Positions 33,401 to 41,525 of a DNA stretch of 46,755 bases are shown here, in pieces. Source of the DNA: Chitinophagaceae bacterium. Its GTDB lineage: Bacteria > Bacteroidota > Bacteroidia > Chitinophagales > Chitinophagaceae. A program made the position numbers and the translations under genes. The DNA is taken from NCBI GenBank assembly GCA_947476485.1, contig CANJQU010000023.1:1-46755 (forward strand). Reading direction: 5' to 3'. Positions within the stretch are counted from its first letter, which is position 1; each line of letters starts with the position of its first letter. Under the pieces are notes generated by a model. It did no database searches, had not been told where the DNA came from, and was given only the letters and a program-made list of their open reading frames with translations.

Positions 33401-35899
33401 TTATTTGTCCTTCTTCTTCTTACTTGTCCTGAACCAACCCCTGATGCCTTTTCTCTTCTTATCATCTTCGAGGTAGTAACCGTTGCCGTAAGCGCCATAT
33501 CCATATCCGTAGCCATATCCGTAACCATAACCATACCCGTAACCATACCCGTAACCGTAACCATAGCCATAGCCATACCCGTATCCATATCCTTCTTCAT
33601 ATCCGTATCCATATGCGAAGCCCCTGTTGGCTACAACGTCATTCAATATCAGGTTCAGCCTTGGGATCCTGCCGCCATAGTAAAGTTCGTTAGGTATGTT
33701 GAGCTGTTGTTTATAGGTATACCCCTGCCTCAGTATGTACAATGTCGTGTCGGCATACTTGTTCAGCAACTGCGCATCCGTTACCAGTCCCACCGGGGAA
33801 GTATCCACGATCACATAGTCAAAATTGTCCCTCAGGTATTGGAAAAGGATTTCCACCCTGTGCAATAAGATAAGCTCAGAAGGGTTTGGCGGTACAGGGC
33901 CTGACGGCAGTACGAAAAGAGAATCTTCCACACCCGAGGGTATGATGATCTCACTGATCTCTGCTTTGTTGATCGCATAGTTCGAAAAGCCCACATTATT
34001 ATCAACGCCCAGTATGCGTGAGATCTTTGGTTTGCGAAGGTCAAGCTCTACCAGCACTACTCTCTTGCCGGACATGGCCAGTGTAACAGACAGGTTTACT
34101 GCAATAAACGATTTACCCTCACCGCTCATGCTCGATGTGATCATGATAACCTTGTCCTTCTTGTCTGTAAGCAGGTACTGGAGGTTGGTACGTAGTGCAC
34201 GGAATTGCTCAGAGATGATGGTGCGGCTGTTCTTGGCAATGGCAACACTATCACCCGACTGGTTGTTACCGATCTCACCAATGATAGGTATCGTCGTCAC
34301 CTTCATGATATCTGTCTTGCTAATGATCTTGATGTTCAGCGCTCTGCGCAGCACGATAATACCGAACGGTATGAGCGCACCAAACATGAATGCCATCATC
34401 AGCGTTCTTGGGCGGTTTGGCGTCACCTGGCCTCCCTGCAATGCCGGATCTATCACGATCGCATCTGCTACTGTCGATGATTTCTCAATAAAGGTCTCCT
34501 CTCTCTTTTTCAGCAGGAAGAGGAAAAGCTCCTGCAGAATGGACTGCCTGCGCGAATAATCAAGATACATCCTTTCTACCGTAGGAACCTCTTTGATCTT
34601 ACCCTGCAGGATCTCCCGCTTTGCCTTGATCTTCCCGAGTTTCATACTCAGCTCTTTTATAGAAGAGTTAAGCGCGTCCATGATCTCCTTCTTGGCATCA
34701 ATTTTCTGCTTTACCAGGTTGCGGGTCACCGGATTACTAGCAGTATTCGTGATCATACTGGTTTGTATCAGCGTGGTCAGGCGGTTATAATTTGCCATTA
34801 ATTCCGCCAGGCCCGAATTGGTAAGCAGCGATGCCGGTAACGTCATCGAGGTCGTCATGGTATCCAGGTGGTCGCGTATAGCTGTGGTTATGTCCAGTTC
34901 CAGGTCTATGCTGCTAGACTTCTCTTCCAGGCCCGAGCTGGCGCCAATAAGCTCGGTAGACTGGGCTTTGAGGTCAGCGACATTATACTCTTGTTTGAAT
35001 CGTTCAATTTTTGTTTCAAGTTGATCCAGGTCCCCGGTCAATTTCAGCAACCTGTCTTCGATGAACTGGATCGTATTATCGGCTATGCGGGTTCTGTCCG
35101 CCACATTCTTTGCCTTATACACCTCCATCATGGTGTTGATCATGTCCATCGCCCGCTCCGGCAGATTATCAATACGAGTAAGAAACAGGCAACTGGTAGC
35201 CTTGTTGGCTCCGGTGAACTCTATGGTATTCAGGTTATTGATGGCGGCAGTGAGAAATGAAGTGATATAGATAGAGAACTGCGCCTTTACAGGGTCGAAC
35301 TGGTCCGTCTTTTTAACGATGAATTTTCTTCCGCCTGCAGATGTGATCGTATCATCATACTTAGCGGTCAGTATTTTGGCGCCCGGCTCCATGAACTGGT
35401 AGGTACTTGCTCCTGCTATATTTATTTTACAGCCAAAGTCATCGTCAACACTATCGGCTATCACTAATTCAAATGGCCTGTTTTTGTAGATCTCAGTTGT
35501 TTTAAACCTCCCTTCCACCATATAGTTGATGTTCAGGTGCAGCTTTTTGGCGATCACAACCATCGTAGACCGGCTCTTTAGTATCTCGATCTCGTTGTCT
35601 ACGTTTATTTTATTCGTGTTCAGTTTCAGCGCCTGCAGCACTTCATCCCCGCTCGATGTTCCTCCTTTTTTTGAGTCATTGATCAGGAACTCTCCTTTCG
35701 AAATATATCTTGGAACAGTATAGCGTAAATACAGATTGGCAATGATCAGGGAAATGATAATGCTGCCAAGCAGCCATGGCCATATGGCCAGAACCGTGGT
35801 AACCAACCATTTTATATTAATGTTACCACCGCCGCCGCCATCCATCCTGGGCTTGTTATCATGGGCTGCTGCTGTTATAGGTGGTGTATTATCTGCCAT
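33401..35899 (-). CDS. wzc: Wzc-like polysaccharide co-polymerase / tyrosine autokinase with Gly-Tyr tail
   Basis: An 832-residue inner-membrane protein. TM1 is near residues 35-55 (TVLAIWPWLLGSIIISLIIANLYL). A periplasmic Wzz-type domain and long coiled-coil region follow, then the GNVR-like stretch and TM2 (LMMAFMFGALIPFGIIVL). The cytosolic BY-kinase has Walker A SSMSGEGKSFIAVNL, Walker A' VVLVELDLRKPKIS and Walker B YVIVDTSPVGLVTD. The C-terminal tyrosine cluster is extreme: AYGYGYEE, then 16 consecutive Gly-Tyr pairs, then GAYGNGYY, giving 22 tyrosines before a basic end. Autophosphorylation of this cluster normally controls assembly and export. Wza lies just upstream, and a PHP phosphatase is two genes further up. 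Confidence 0.9.
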   Translation of the reverse strand: MADNTPPITAAAHDNKPRMDGGGGGNINIKWLVTTVLAIWPWLLGSIIISLIIANLYLRYTVPRYISKGEFLINDSKKGGTSSGDEVLQALKLNTNKINVDNEIEILKSRSTMVVIAKKLHLNINYMVEGRFKTTEIYKNRPFELVIADSVDDDFGCKINIAGASTYQFMEPGAKILTAKYDDTITSAGGRKFIVKKTDQFDPVKAQFSIYITSFLTAAINNLNTIEFTGANKATSCLFLTRIDNLPERAMDMINTMMEVYKAKNVADRTRIADNTIQFIEDRLLKLTGDLDQLETKIERFKQEYNVADLKAQSTELIGASSGLEEKSSSIDLELDITTAIRDHLDTMTTSMTLPASLLTNSGLAELMANYNRLTTLIQTSMITNTASNPVTRNLVKQKIDAKKEIMDALNSSIKELSMKLGKIKAKREILQGKIKEVPTVERMYLDYSRRQSILQELFLFLLKKREETFIEKSSTVADAIVIDPALQGGQVTPNRPRTLMMAFMFGALIPFGIIVLRRALNIKIISKTDIMKVTTIPIIGEIGNNQSGDSVAIAKNSRTIISEQFRALRTNLQYLLTDKKDKVIMITSSMSGEGKSFIAVNLSVTLAMSGKRVVLVELDLRKPKISRILGVDNNVGFSNYAINKAEISEIIIPSGVEDSLFVLPSGPVPPNPSELILLHRVEILFQYLRDNFDYVIVDTSPVGLVTDAQLLNKYADTTLYILRQGYTYKQQLNIPNELYYGGRIPRLNLILNDVVANRGFAYGYGYEEGYGYGYGYGYGYGYGYGYGYGYGYGYGYGYGYGAYGNGYYLEDDKKRKGIRGWFRTSKKKKDK
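33497..33592 (-). repeat. 6-base coding microsatellite for 16 Gly-Tyr pairs
   Basis: Sixteen tandem 6-base units of the form GGNTAY on the minus strand. The synonymous third positions vary irregularly among units (GGA/GGT/GGC, TAT/TAC). Gain or loss of units would keep the frame while changing the number of tyrosines. Confidence 0.95.
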
Positions 35900-35916
35900 C
35901 CAAAGGATTAATTTTA

Positions 35917-36729
35917 TTATTTAATAACTCTAAAAGCGATCATCACGGATATTAGCGAAAGGATATAGGTAAGGTAGCCCTGGTAACGCTGGAACGAACC
36001 ATCACTGTTCAGTACTTTATCTCTCCTTGGCTCAATATAGACGATGTCGCGCTGCTTCAGGTAAAAATAAGGTGACTGGAATATCTTCGACGACCTCATG
36101 TCAAAACGTACAAATTTTTTATGCTCACCATCTGCTTCGGTTCTTATCAGCAATATGTTGTCACGCCTCGCGGTAATGGCGAGGTCGCCCGCCAGCGCTA
36201 TCGCATCTACAATGCTTATTTTCTCACTCGCCGATGTTATCAATCCTGTCCTGCCGATATCTCCCAGCATGTAGATGCCAAAATTCGCTATCCTCACATT
36301 CACCACCGGGTCTATCCAGAACTCCTTGGCTCTTTGTTTAATAAGTTCCCTCGCCTCGGTGGTAGTTAAGCCTTCCACCTTCACAAACCCGATGTTCGAC
36401 AATTCTATATATCCTTTCTTATCAACCAGGAAACCATTCAGTTCACTGAAGTTACCGGTCGAGTTCGTTGTAATTGGTGTATTTGATTCGTTTTGAGCAA
36501 TGGTTTGTATCGTCACCGCAAGCACATCATTCTTCTCTATCTTCGGATCAGTAAAGGGTGTTATCGAATCCATTACTATCGGCATCGGGCCGGGATATAA
36601 AGAATCTTCCTTAAGATCATTGAAATATATTGAATTTTTATTTGTAATACATGATGTTAGGCATGTACTGGCAACAAAAAACAATAAAAGGACAAAGCTG
36701 CACCAGCCCTGCCTGTTCAATTTCGGCAT
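35917..36729 (-). CDS. wza: Outer-membrane polysaccharide export lipoprotein (Wza/BexD-like)
   Basis: About 270 residues from the ATG at 36729 (an in-frame TTG at 36747 is also open). The N-terminus MPKLNRQGWCSFVLLLFFVA ends in the lipobox LTSC, so it is a lipoprotein. The mature region has the PES domain (IEKNDVLAVTIQTI ... VDKKGYIELSNIGFVKVEGLT) and a SLBB-like domain (GIYMLGDIGRTGLI). A C-terminal hydrophobic stretch (YLTYILSLISVMIAFRVI) replaces the amphipathic helix of E. coli Wza. Shorter than E. coli Wza (379), as usual in Bacteroidota. It forms the outer-membrane part of the channel with the Wzc-like protein. Confidence 0.88.
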   Translation of the reverse strand: MPKLNRQGWCSFVLLLFFVASTCLTSCITNKNSIYFNDLKEDSLYPGPMPIVMDSITPFTDPKIEKNDVLAVTIQTIAQNESNTPITTNSTGNFSELNGFLVDKKGYIELSNIGFVKVEGLTTTEARELIKQRAKEFWIDPVVNVRIANFGIYMLGDIGRTGLITSASEKISIVDAIALAGDLAITARRDNILLIRTEADGEHKKFVRFDMRSSKIFQSPYFYLKQRDIVYIEPRRDKVLNSDGSFQRYQGYLTYILSLISVMIAFRVIK

Positions 36730-36744
36730 TTCAAGAAATTTCAC

Positions 36745-36752
36745 CAAAAATA
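36745..36752 (-). promoter_or_regulatory. Possible -7 box upstream of wza
   Basis: Read on the minus strand, TATTTTTG fits TAnnTTTG and ends 15 bases before the ATG at 36729. The surrounding DNA is A/T-rich and no -33 element is visible. Confidence 0.3.
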
Positions 36753-36831
36753 GTCTAAAATAAGCTAAAAATAAAAAATAAGAGGGGCCATTTAGTATTT
36801 ACATAACAGCGTTTATGTTACGTAATGGTGT

Positions 36832-38130
36832 TTACAACCGCGCATCAACCATGTCTTTATCCAGGCATCCCTTTACATCATAGATAATACCCTTAGGTTT
36901 AACCTTTTTGCGCCAGTCTATATCTAAGAAATCCTTATGCGCAACCGCCAATACCATGGAATCATACAATTTGCCTTCAGGCAGGGTCTTGATCACTTCT
37001 ATGCCGTATTCATGGGCCACATCAGCAGGATTTGCCCATGGGTCATATATGGTTAATTTAATGCCGTAGGAGACCAGCTCATTTACAATATCTACCACAC
37101 GGGTATTCCTTACGTCCGGGCAGTTTTCTTTGAAAGTAATGCCCAGCAACAGCACATCTGCCGACTTTACAGCGATGTCGTTCTTTATCATCAGCTTCAC
37201 GATCTCCCCGGCTATATAGATGCCCATTCCGTCGTTAAGCCTTCGGCCTGCTAGAATGATCTCGGGGTGATATCCTGCCTGTTGTGCTTTTTGAGCCAGG
37301 TAGTAGGGGTCCACGCCTATACAGTGGCCGCCCACCAGTCCCGGCTTAAAGGGAAGGAAGTTCCACTTGGTAGCAGAAGCCTCTAACACCTGGTGGGTAT
37401 CAATGTCCAGCCGGTTAAATATCTTGGCCAGCTCGTTTACAAAAGCAATGTTGATATCCCGTTGCGAGTTTTCTATCACCTTGGCGGCCTCGGCTACTTT
37501 TATGCTGGCTGCCTTGTGCGTACCTGCGGTAATAATAGACCGGTAAAGGCTATCCACCGCTTCTGCGATCTCCGGCGTAGACCCTGAGGTTATCTTTTTT
37601 ATCTTGGAAACGGTATGCAGTTTATCTCCCGGGTTAATGCGCTCCGGCGAATAACCGCAAAAGAAATCTACATTGAAGGTCAATCCAGATACACGCTCCA
37701 GCACCGGAACACACTCTTCCTCAGTCGCGCCTGGGAAAACCGTTGATTCATAAACAACAATGTCTCCTTTCTTCAACACCTTGCCCACAGTTTCACTGGC
37801 TTTGTACAGCGGCACAAGGTCTGGCCGGTTGTTCCGGTCCACTGGGGTAGGAACGGTAATAATATATACATTACAATTGGCAATATTTCCCGGATCATTG
37901 GTGCAATACAATCCCTTTACGCCTGCAGCAGGAGCCTGCCCCAGGGTCACCTGTTTCAGTAAAGAAGCCTCTATCTCTAAAGTAAAGTCAACCCCGTTTT
38001 GTAGTTCGCCTACCCGCTTTTTGTTGATATCGAAGCCCACTACAGGGTAATACTTACTAAACTCCACCGCCAGTGGCAACCCCACATAACCCAGCCCTAT
38101 AACCCCGATCTGATATGATGTATTTTCCAT
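36832..38130 (-). CDS. UDP-N-acetylglucosamine 6-dehydrogenase (WbpA/TviB-like)
   Basis: A 432-residue UDP-glucose/GDP-mannose dehydrogenase family enzyme. The NAD-binding [18 protein letters not shown], the central [17 protein letters not shown] and SGSTPEIAE, and the catalytic Cys motif [22 protein letters not shown] are all present. The wording around [10 protein letters not shown] and KWNFLPF follows TviB/WbpA-type enzymes that oxidise C6 of UDP-GlcNAc (or GalNAc) rather than UDP-glucose. It would supply UDP-GlcNAcA to the WbpB step encoded 15 kb away on the other strand. It is first in line before wza in the leftward gene set. Confidence 0.85.
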   Translation of the reverse strand: MENTSYQIGVIGLGYVGLPLAVEFSKYYPVVGFDINKKRVGELQNGVDFTLEIEASLLKQVTLGQAPAAGVKGLYCTNDPGNIANCNVYIITVPTPVDRNNRPDLVPLYKASETVGKVLKKGDIVVYESTVFPGATEEECVPVLERVSGLTFNVDFFCGYSPERINPGDKLHTVSKIKKITSGSTPEIAEAVDSLYRSIITAGTHKAASIKVAEAAKVIENSQRDINIAFVNELAKIFNRLDIDTHQVLEASATKWNFLPFKPGLVGGHCIGVDPYYLAQKAQQAGYHPEIILAGRRLNDGMGIYIAGEIVKLMIKNDIAVKSADVLLLGITFKENCPDVRNTRVVDIVNELVSYGIKLTIYDPWANPADVAHEYGIEVIKTLPEGKLYDSMVLAVAHKDFLDIDWRKKVKPKGIIYDVKGCLDKDMVDARL

Positions 38131-38431
38131 TAAACCTTCCTTTATTCAATACTCGTTATTTACTATGGATATTACTTTTCAGGCAGCGCGTAGAGACGCA
38201 ATGCATTGCGTCTCTACAAAATGCTACCATGATATCAATGGCAGAAAATTTTGCAAATCCGCGAATAGGGCGCACAAAAGTATAAAAATATACTCGTCCT
38301 TTGATGGTATCCCGGCGATAACATCAAAATCTATATTGGTATTCTCCTTTGCGATCTTTAAAACATAATATGAGGACTGCGCCTTTCCGCCTCTTTGCGA
38401 GAGATAGTTTTGCGCGCAATTAGTCTCGCCG
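38131..38431. other. Intergenic region between the dehydrogenase and phosphatase genes
   Basis: About 300 bases with one recognisable element, the 28-base palindrome at 38190-38217. The remainder (38218-38431) contains a weak minus-strand reading frame that runs into the phosphatase gene and shows no recognisable domain; I do not call it a gene. Confidence 0.6.
38190..38217. repeat. 28-base palindrome, copy 3 (centre TGCA)
   Basis: Identical to copy 1: GTAGAGACGCAA, centre TGCA, complementary arm. It lies 59 bases upstream of the UDP-GlcNAc dehydrogenase start on the minus strand. Confidence 0.95.
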
Positions 38432-39205
38432 CTAAAAACACAATCTTGAATTAAGGAAGGGGTAACCTGCAAATTTGTGGTAGTCCCGGGTGCCGGCCAT
38501 CATCTTCAGCACACCTGCATGCTTTTCGTGGTGCATATCGCTGCCGCAATAGTCATACATTCCTTTTTGCATCAATTGATCGGCAACCTGTTTTATATTC
38601 TGGCCGTAGAACCCGGCTATGGAAAGCATATTCAGTTGCAGCATACATCCGCGGTCTTTCAGCTCCCTGAAGCGGCCCAGGTCCCTGTGAAAGAACAGGT
38701 AACGCTCGGGATGGGCTATTATCGGTCGGTAGCCGGCGCTAAGCATTTTAAAGATCACATCGGCCAGCATAGGTGGTTCATAAAGCATGGAGAACTCCAC
38801 CAAAACCTCGTTCTGGTATATGGTAAGCAGCGGCTCATTCTTTTCGAGCAGGGAAATGAAATGCTCATCGATATAATATTCGGCGGCAGCCTTAACAGAC
38901 AGCTCAATATTGTTTTCTTTAAGTGCGTCCTGCACCTTCTGTAATCCTGCCTGTATGATCGCTGTAGTGTTGGGATAGTAATCGATCATCACATGAGGAG
39001 TGGTGATGATAGTTTTGTACCCCATATCCTTCATGGCGCGCAGCAGTGCCAGGCTGTCATCAATAGTTTTAGCGCCATCGTCTATGCCCGGTATGAAATG
39101 TGAGTGCATATCTGCCCCCAGGAAGCCCCAGCCTGCATTCTGCGGCACAGGCAGATCATAATCCTCATCTTCATTTTTCTTCCGGCCAAATAATCTTGAA
39201 AACAT
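38432..39205 (-). CDS. PHP-type tyrosine-protein phosphatase (CpsB/YwqE-like)
   Basis: About 257 residues from ATG 39205. The in-frame TTG at 39235 would add 10 residues reading into a repeat, so the ATG is preferred. The metal-binding PHP signature is GADMHSHFIPGIDDGAKTIDDSL, with TTPHVMIDYYPN, KAAAEYYIDEHF, PIIAHPERYLF and YCGSDMHHEKH completing the trinuclear metal site. CpsB/YwqE enzymes dephosphorylate bacterial tyrosine kinases of the Wzc/CpsD type. The Wzc-like kinase lies in the same leftward gene set, making it the obvious substrate (inference). Confidence 0.88.
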   Translation of the reverse strand: MFSRLFGRKKNEDEDYDLPVPQNAGWGFLGADMHSHFIPGIDDGAKTIDDSLALLRAMKDMGYKTIITTPHVMIDYYPNTTAIIQAGLQKVQDALKENNIELSVKAAAEYYIDEHFISLLEKNEPLLTIYQNEVLVEFSMLYEPPMLADVIFKMLSAGYRPIIAHPERYLFFHRDLGRFRELKDRGCMLQLNMLSIAGFYGQNIKQVADQLMQKGMYDYCGSDMHHEKHAGVLKMMAGTRDYHKFAGYPFLNSRLCF

Positions 39206-39227
39206 AAAGCAAGTTACTAAAAAACCC

Positions 39228-39382
39228 CAAGACAAACCCCTGCCCCCTAAAGGGGAACCATCTATTAAGCTAAATCAAAAATAATGAGCTGTCGAATACA
39301 TTTAAACAAATCTATTTCTGATAAAAGATTCGAAAGCTGAGAAGTTATTCACCAGCGCTCCCCTTTAGGGGCCGGGGGTTCG
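39228..39382. repeat. Inverted pair of CCCCTAAAGGGG-type repeats
   Basis: ACCCCTGCCCCCTAAAGGGGA near 39234-39254 and, in opposite orientation, TCCCCTTTAGGGGCCGGGGGT near 39359-39379. The second copy lies inside the 3' end of the MacB-type ATPase gene and encodes its last residues. Related short palindromes are common in intergenic DNA of the phylum (from memory). Confidence 0.6.
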
Positions 39383-40067
39383 GCCGTTGCATCGTATCCG
39401 TCTCCACATGCCCGTCACGAATTCGTATCACCCGGTGTGTATAATTGGCTATATCTTCCTCGTGCGTCACAAGCACTACCGTATTACCACTGGCATGTAT
39501 CTGTCCGAAAAGTTCCATGATCTCCACAGAGGTTTTACTGTCCAGGTTGCCCGTCGGCTCGTCGGCCAGCAGCAAGGATGGATTATTAATAAGCGCACGG
39601 GCAATCGCCACGCGCTGGCTCTGCCCGCCAGAAAGCTCATTGGGCTTATGGTGTGCCCTGTCTGTAAGGCCCACCTTTTCCAGCATCGCGCGGGCGCGCT
39701 CTTCGCGTTCCTTTTTGCTGGCTCCGGCATAGATCAGTGGCAACGCCACATTTTCCCATGCTGTGAGGCGCGGCAGCAGGTTGAACTGCTGGAACACAAA
39801 CCCTATCTCTACATTGCGCACATCTGCAAGTTGGTCGTCCTGCATATTGCTCACGTCCTTACCGTTCAGTATGTATTGCCCGGCCGATGGAGAATCCAGG
39901 CACCCAAGGATATTCATCAGCGTAGACTTACCCGACCCCGACGGCCCCATCAGCGCCACATACTCATTCTCACTGATCAGCAGGTTTATGCCCTTTAGCA
40001 CAGGCAGCTCCTGCTTCCCCAGGAAATAGCTCTTCCGTATATCGTTCAGCCTGATTACTTCTTTCAT
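39345..40067 (-). CDS. MacB/LolD-type ABC transporter ATP-binding protein
   Basis: A 240-residue ATPase starting at ATG 40067 ([17 protein letters not shown]). The frame is open further upstream but there it only translates two copies of a palindromic repeat. Walker A is [15 protein letters not shown], the Q-loop [17 protein letters not shown], the signature [15 protein letters not shown] and Walker [13 protein letters not shown], which is the MacB/LolD/FtsE wording. No FtsX/MacB-like permease gene is next to it, so it is an orphan here. Its last ~12 codons ([13 protein letters not shown]) run through a dispersed repeat, so the C-terminus seems to have been replaced by repeat insertion. Confidence 0.85.
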   Translation of the reverse strand: MKEVIRLNDIRKSYFLGKQELPVLKGINLLISENEYVALMGPSGSGKSTLMNILGCLDSPSAGQYILNGKDVSNMQDDQLADVRNVEIGFVFQQFNLLPRLTAWENVALPLIYAGASKKEREERARAMLEKVGLTDRAHHKPNELSGGQSQRVAIARALINNPSLLLADEPTGNLDSKTSVEIMELFGQIHASGNTVVLVTHEEDIANYTHRVIRIRDGHVETDTMQRPNPRPLKGSAGE

Positions 40068-40128
40068 TATAGTCGTAACATTATTATTTATCGTTCGGCG
40101 AACCGATATTCTTGCTTTGATTTGTTTC

Positions 40129-40156
40129 GTAGAGACGCAAGATCTTGCGTCTCTAC
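40129..40156. repeat. 28-base palindrome, copy 4 (centre GATC)
   Basis: GTAGAGACGCAA arms with centre GATC, perfectly self-complementary. It lies 20 bases from copy 5 and 61 bases upstream of the MacB-type ATPase start. Confidence 0.95.
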
Positions 40157-40176
40157 ATGTACCCATCCTCCCCGCG

Positions 40177-40204
40177 GTAGAGACGCAATGCATTGCGTCT
40201 CTAC
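40177..40204. repeat. 28-base palindrome, copy 5 (centre TGCA)
   Basis: Identical to copies 1 and 3. Together with copy 4 it makes a closely spaced pair in the divergent region between the ATPase gene and ispE. Confidence 0.95.
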
Positions 40205-40519
40205 GCAACACTCGATCCACCCAACAATGCATTTATCTCGCATTCAATCGTTGCAATCAAAAACAATGAAAGATTAGATGACTTTTCAAAAATACGCATA
40301 ATTTCACCCTTTGAACAAAGCGGGGGTTCGTTTAGTGCGAAATGAGTGTGGGCTGCACCTCCCCTCCTGTTTTTAGGAGGGGATGCGCTAAAGCATAGCG
40401 AAGCATGCTTTAGCGCCGGGGTGGTTGGCGCTCAGGACAGGATGAGCTCGTTGGTGCCAATAGCTATCGGGATGGATTTTTCTACTTGGATTTTGATTTT
40501 TAACTTTTGAATTTGCAAA
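40205..40519. other. Intergenic region upstream of ispE
   Basis: About 315 bases with no gene. It holds hairpin repeat A (40354-40427). Immediately before ispE lies TAACTTTTG (40501-40509), a near match to the TAnnTTTG box with one extra T. Confidence 0.6.
40354..40427. repeat. Hairpin repeat element, copy A (GCGAAGC-capped stem)
   Basis: TGCACCTCCCCTCCTG starts the element. CCCCTCCT and AGGAGGGG form an outer hairpin. A perfect 12-bp stem, GCGCTAAAGCAT (40385-40396) with ATGCTTTAGCGC (40405-40416), is capped by AGCGAAGC. The element closes with CCGGGGTGGTTG. It shares its flanks and loop with copy B at 41353 but not its stem sequence. Confidence 0.9.
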
Positions 40520-41329
40520 GTGATAGTTTTTCCTAACTGCAAGATAAACCTTGGACTCTACGTCACCCGCTGCCGGGAAGACGGTTATCATGATATTGAA
40601 ACCGTGTTCTACGGATTACCGTTTACCGATGTCCTCGAAGTAGTGCCCGCCACAGAAACAAAACTGCATATCAGCGGCCTGCCAGTAGCAGGAGACCAAA
40701 CCACCAATCTCGTCTGGAAAGCATACGAACTGCTCAAAGAAAAATACCCTGTTAAAATTCCGGCGCTCGATATTTACCTGTACAAAGCTATCCCTATGGG
40801 CGCCGGTCTCGGCGGCGGTTCCGCCGATGGCGCATACTTGCTGCGGCTGCTTAACGACTATTGCCAGATCGGCATTGATAACGAAACACTCGCAGGCTAT
40901 GCACTCCAGCTCGGCAGCGACTGCCCATTCTTTATCTACAACACCCCCCAGCTCGCTACCGGCCGAGGAGAAAAGATGACCCCCATCACACTTGATCTCT
41001 CCCCGTACAGCATCCAGCTCATTTGCCCTGCTGTACATGTAAGCACCGGCAAAGCCTTCCAGATGTTAACACCCCGGACGGCGCCATTCGCTTTGGAAAA
41101 GCTCAACACGCTACCTATCGAAGAATGGAAAAACCACATCAGCAACGACTTTGAAACCCCCGTTTTCACCCAGCATCCCGAACTGGCCGCAATAAAACAG
41201 CAACTCTACACCGCCGGCGCCCGCTACGCCTCCATGAGCGGCAGCGGCTCCGCCATCTTCGCCGTCTTCAACAAAGGCCAAAAAGCAGAAATAAAAACAG
41301 AAGTGGAATTTAAGGAGTTTTATACATAA
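40520..41329 (+). CDS. ispE: 4-diphosphocytidyl-2-C-methyl-D-erythritol kinase
   Basis: A 269-residue GHMP kinase of the MEP isoprenoid pathway; it phosphorylates CDP-methylerythritol at the 2-hydroxyl. MIVFPNCKINLGLYVTRCREDGYHDIETVF is the conserved IspE N-terminus with the catalytic Lys/Asp region. PMGAGLGGGSADGAYLLRLL is the ATP-binding GHMP motif. ASMSGSGSAIFAVF is motif 3. The start is GTG at 40520, which matches the family N-terminus; no ATG fits. It is bracketed on both sides by copies of the same hairpin repeat, and is unrelated in function to the polysaccharide genes. Confidence 0.93.
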   Translation: MIVFPNCKINLGLYVTRCREDGYHDIETVFYGLPFTDVLEVVPATETKLHISGLPVAGDQTTNLVWKAYELLKEKYPVKIPALDIYLYKAIPMGAGLGGGSADGAYLLRLLNDYCQIGIDNETLAGYALQLGSDCPFFIYNTPQLATGRGEKMTPITLDLSPYSIQLICPAVHVSTGKAFQMLTPRTAPFALEKLNTLPIEEWKNHISNDFETPVFTQHPELAAIKQQLYTAGARYASMSGSGSAIFAVFNKGQKAEIKTEVEFKEFYT

Positions 41330-41352
41330 TAACTAGGACAAAATGAGCACGT

Positions 41353-41428
41353 TGCACCTCCCCTCCTGTTTTTAGGAGGGGCGTGCTGGAAAACACAGCG
41401 AAGCAGTGTTTTCCAGCCGGGGTGGTTG
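41353..41428. repeat. Hairpin repeat element, copy B (GCGAAGC-capped stem)
   Basis: It begins with the same TGCACCTCCCCTCCTG as copy A and ends with CCGGGGTGGTTG. The internal stem is GCTGGAAAACAC (41385-41396) with GTGTTTTCCAGC (41406-41417), a perfect 12-bp pairing of different sequence, capped by AGCGAAGCA. Confidence 0.9.
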
Positions 41429-41525
41429 ACTCGAGCCCGCGCTACTCCTTCACAAACCTCCTCACCTCACCCCCCATTTATCCTCACCAGTATGTACAAC
41501 TCAATGCGTGTATAATTAATGATTT

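Noticed and set aside
38224-38472. 82-codon minus-strand frame after the phosphatase gene
   Set aside because: It starts inside the phosphatase gene, has no recognisable domain, and no signal of coding beyond being open.
40068-40232. N-terminal extension of the MacB-type ATPase to 40232
   Set aside because: The added residues translate two palindromic repeat copies; the family N-terminus begins at the ATG at 40067.
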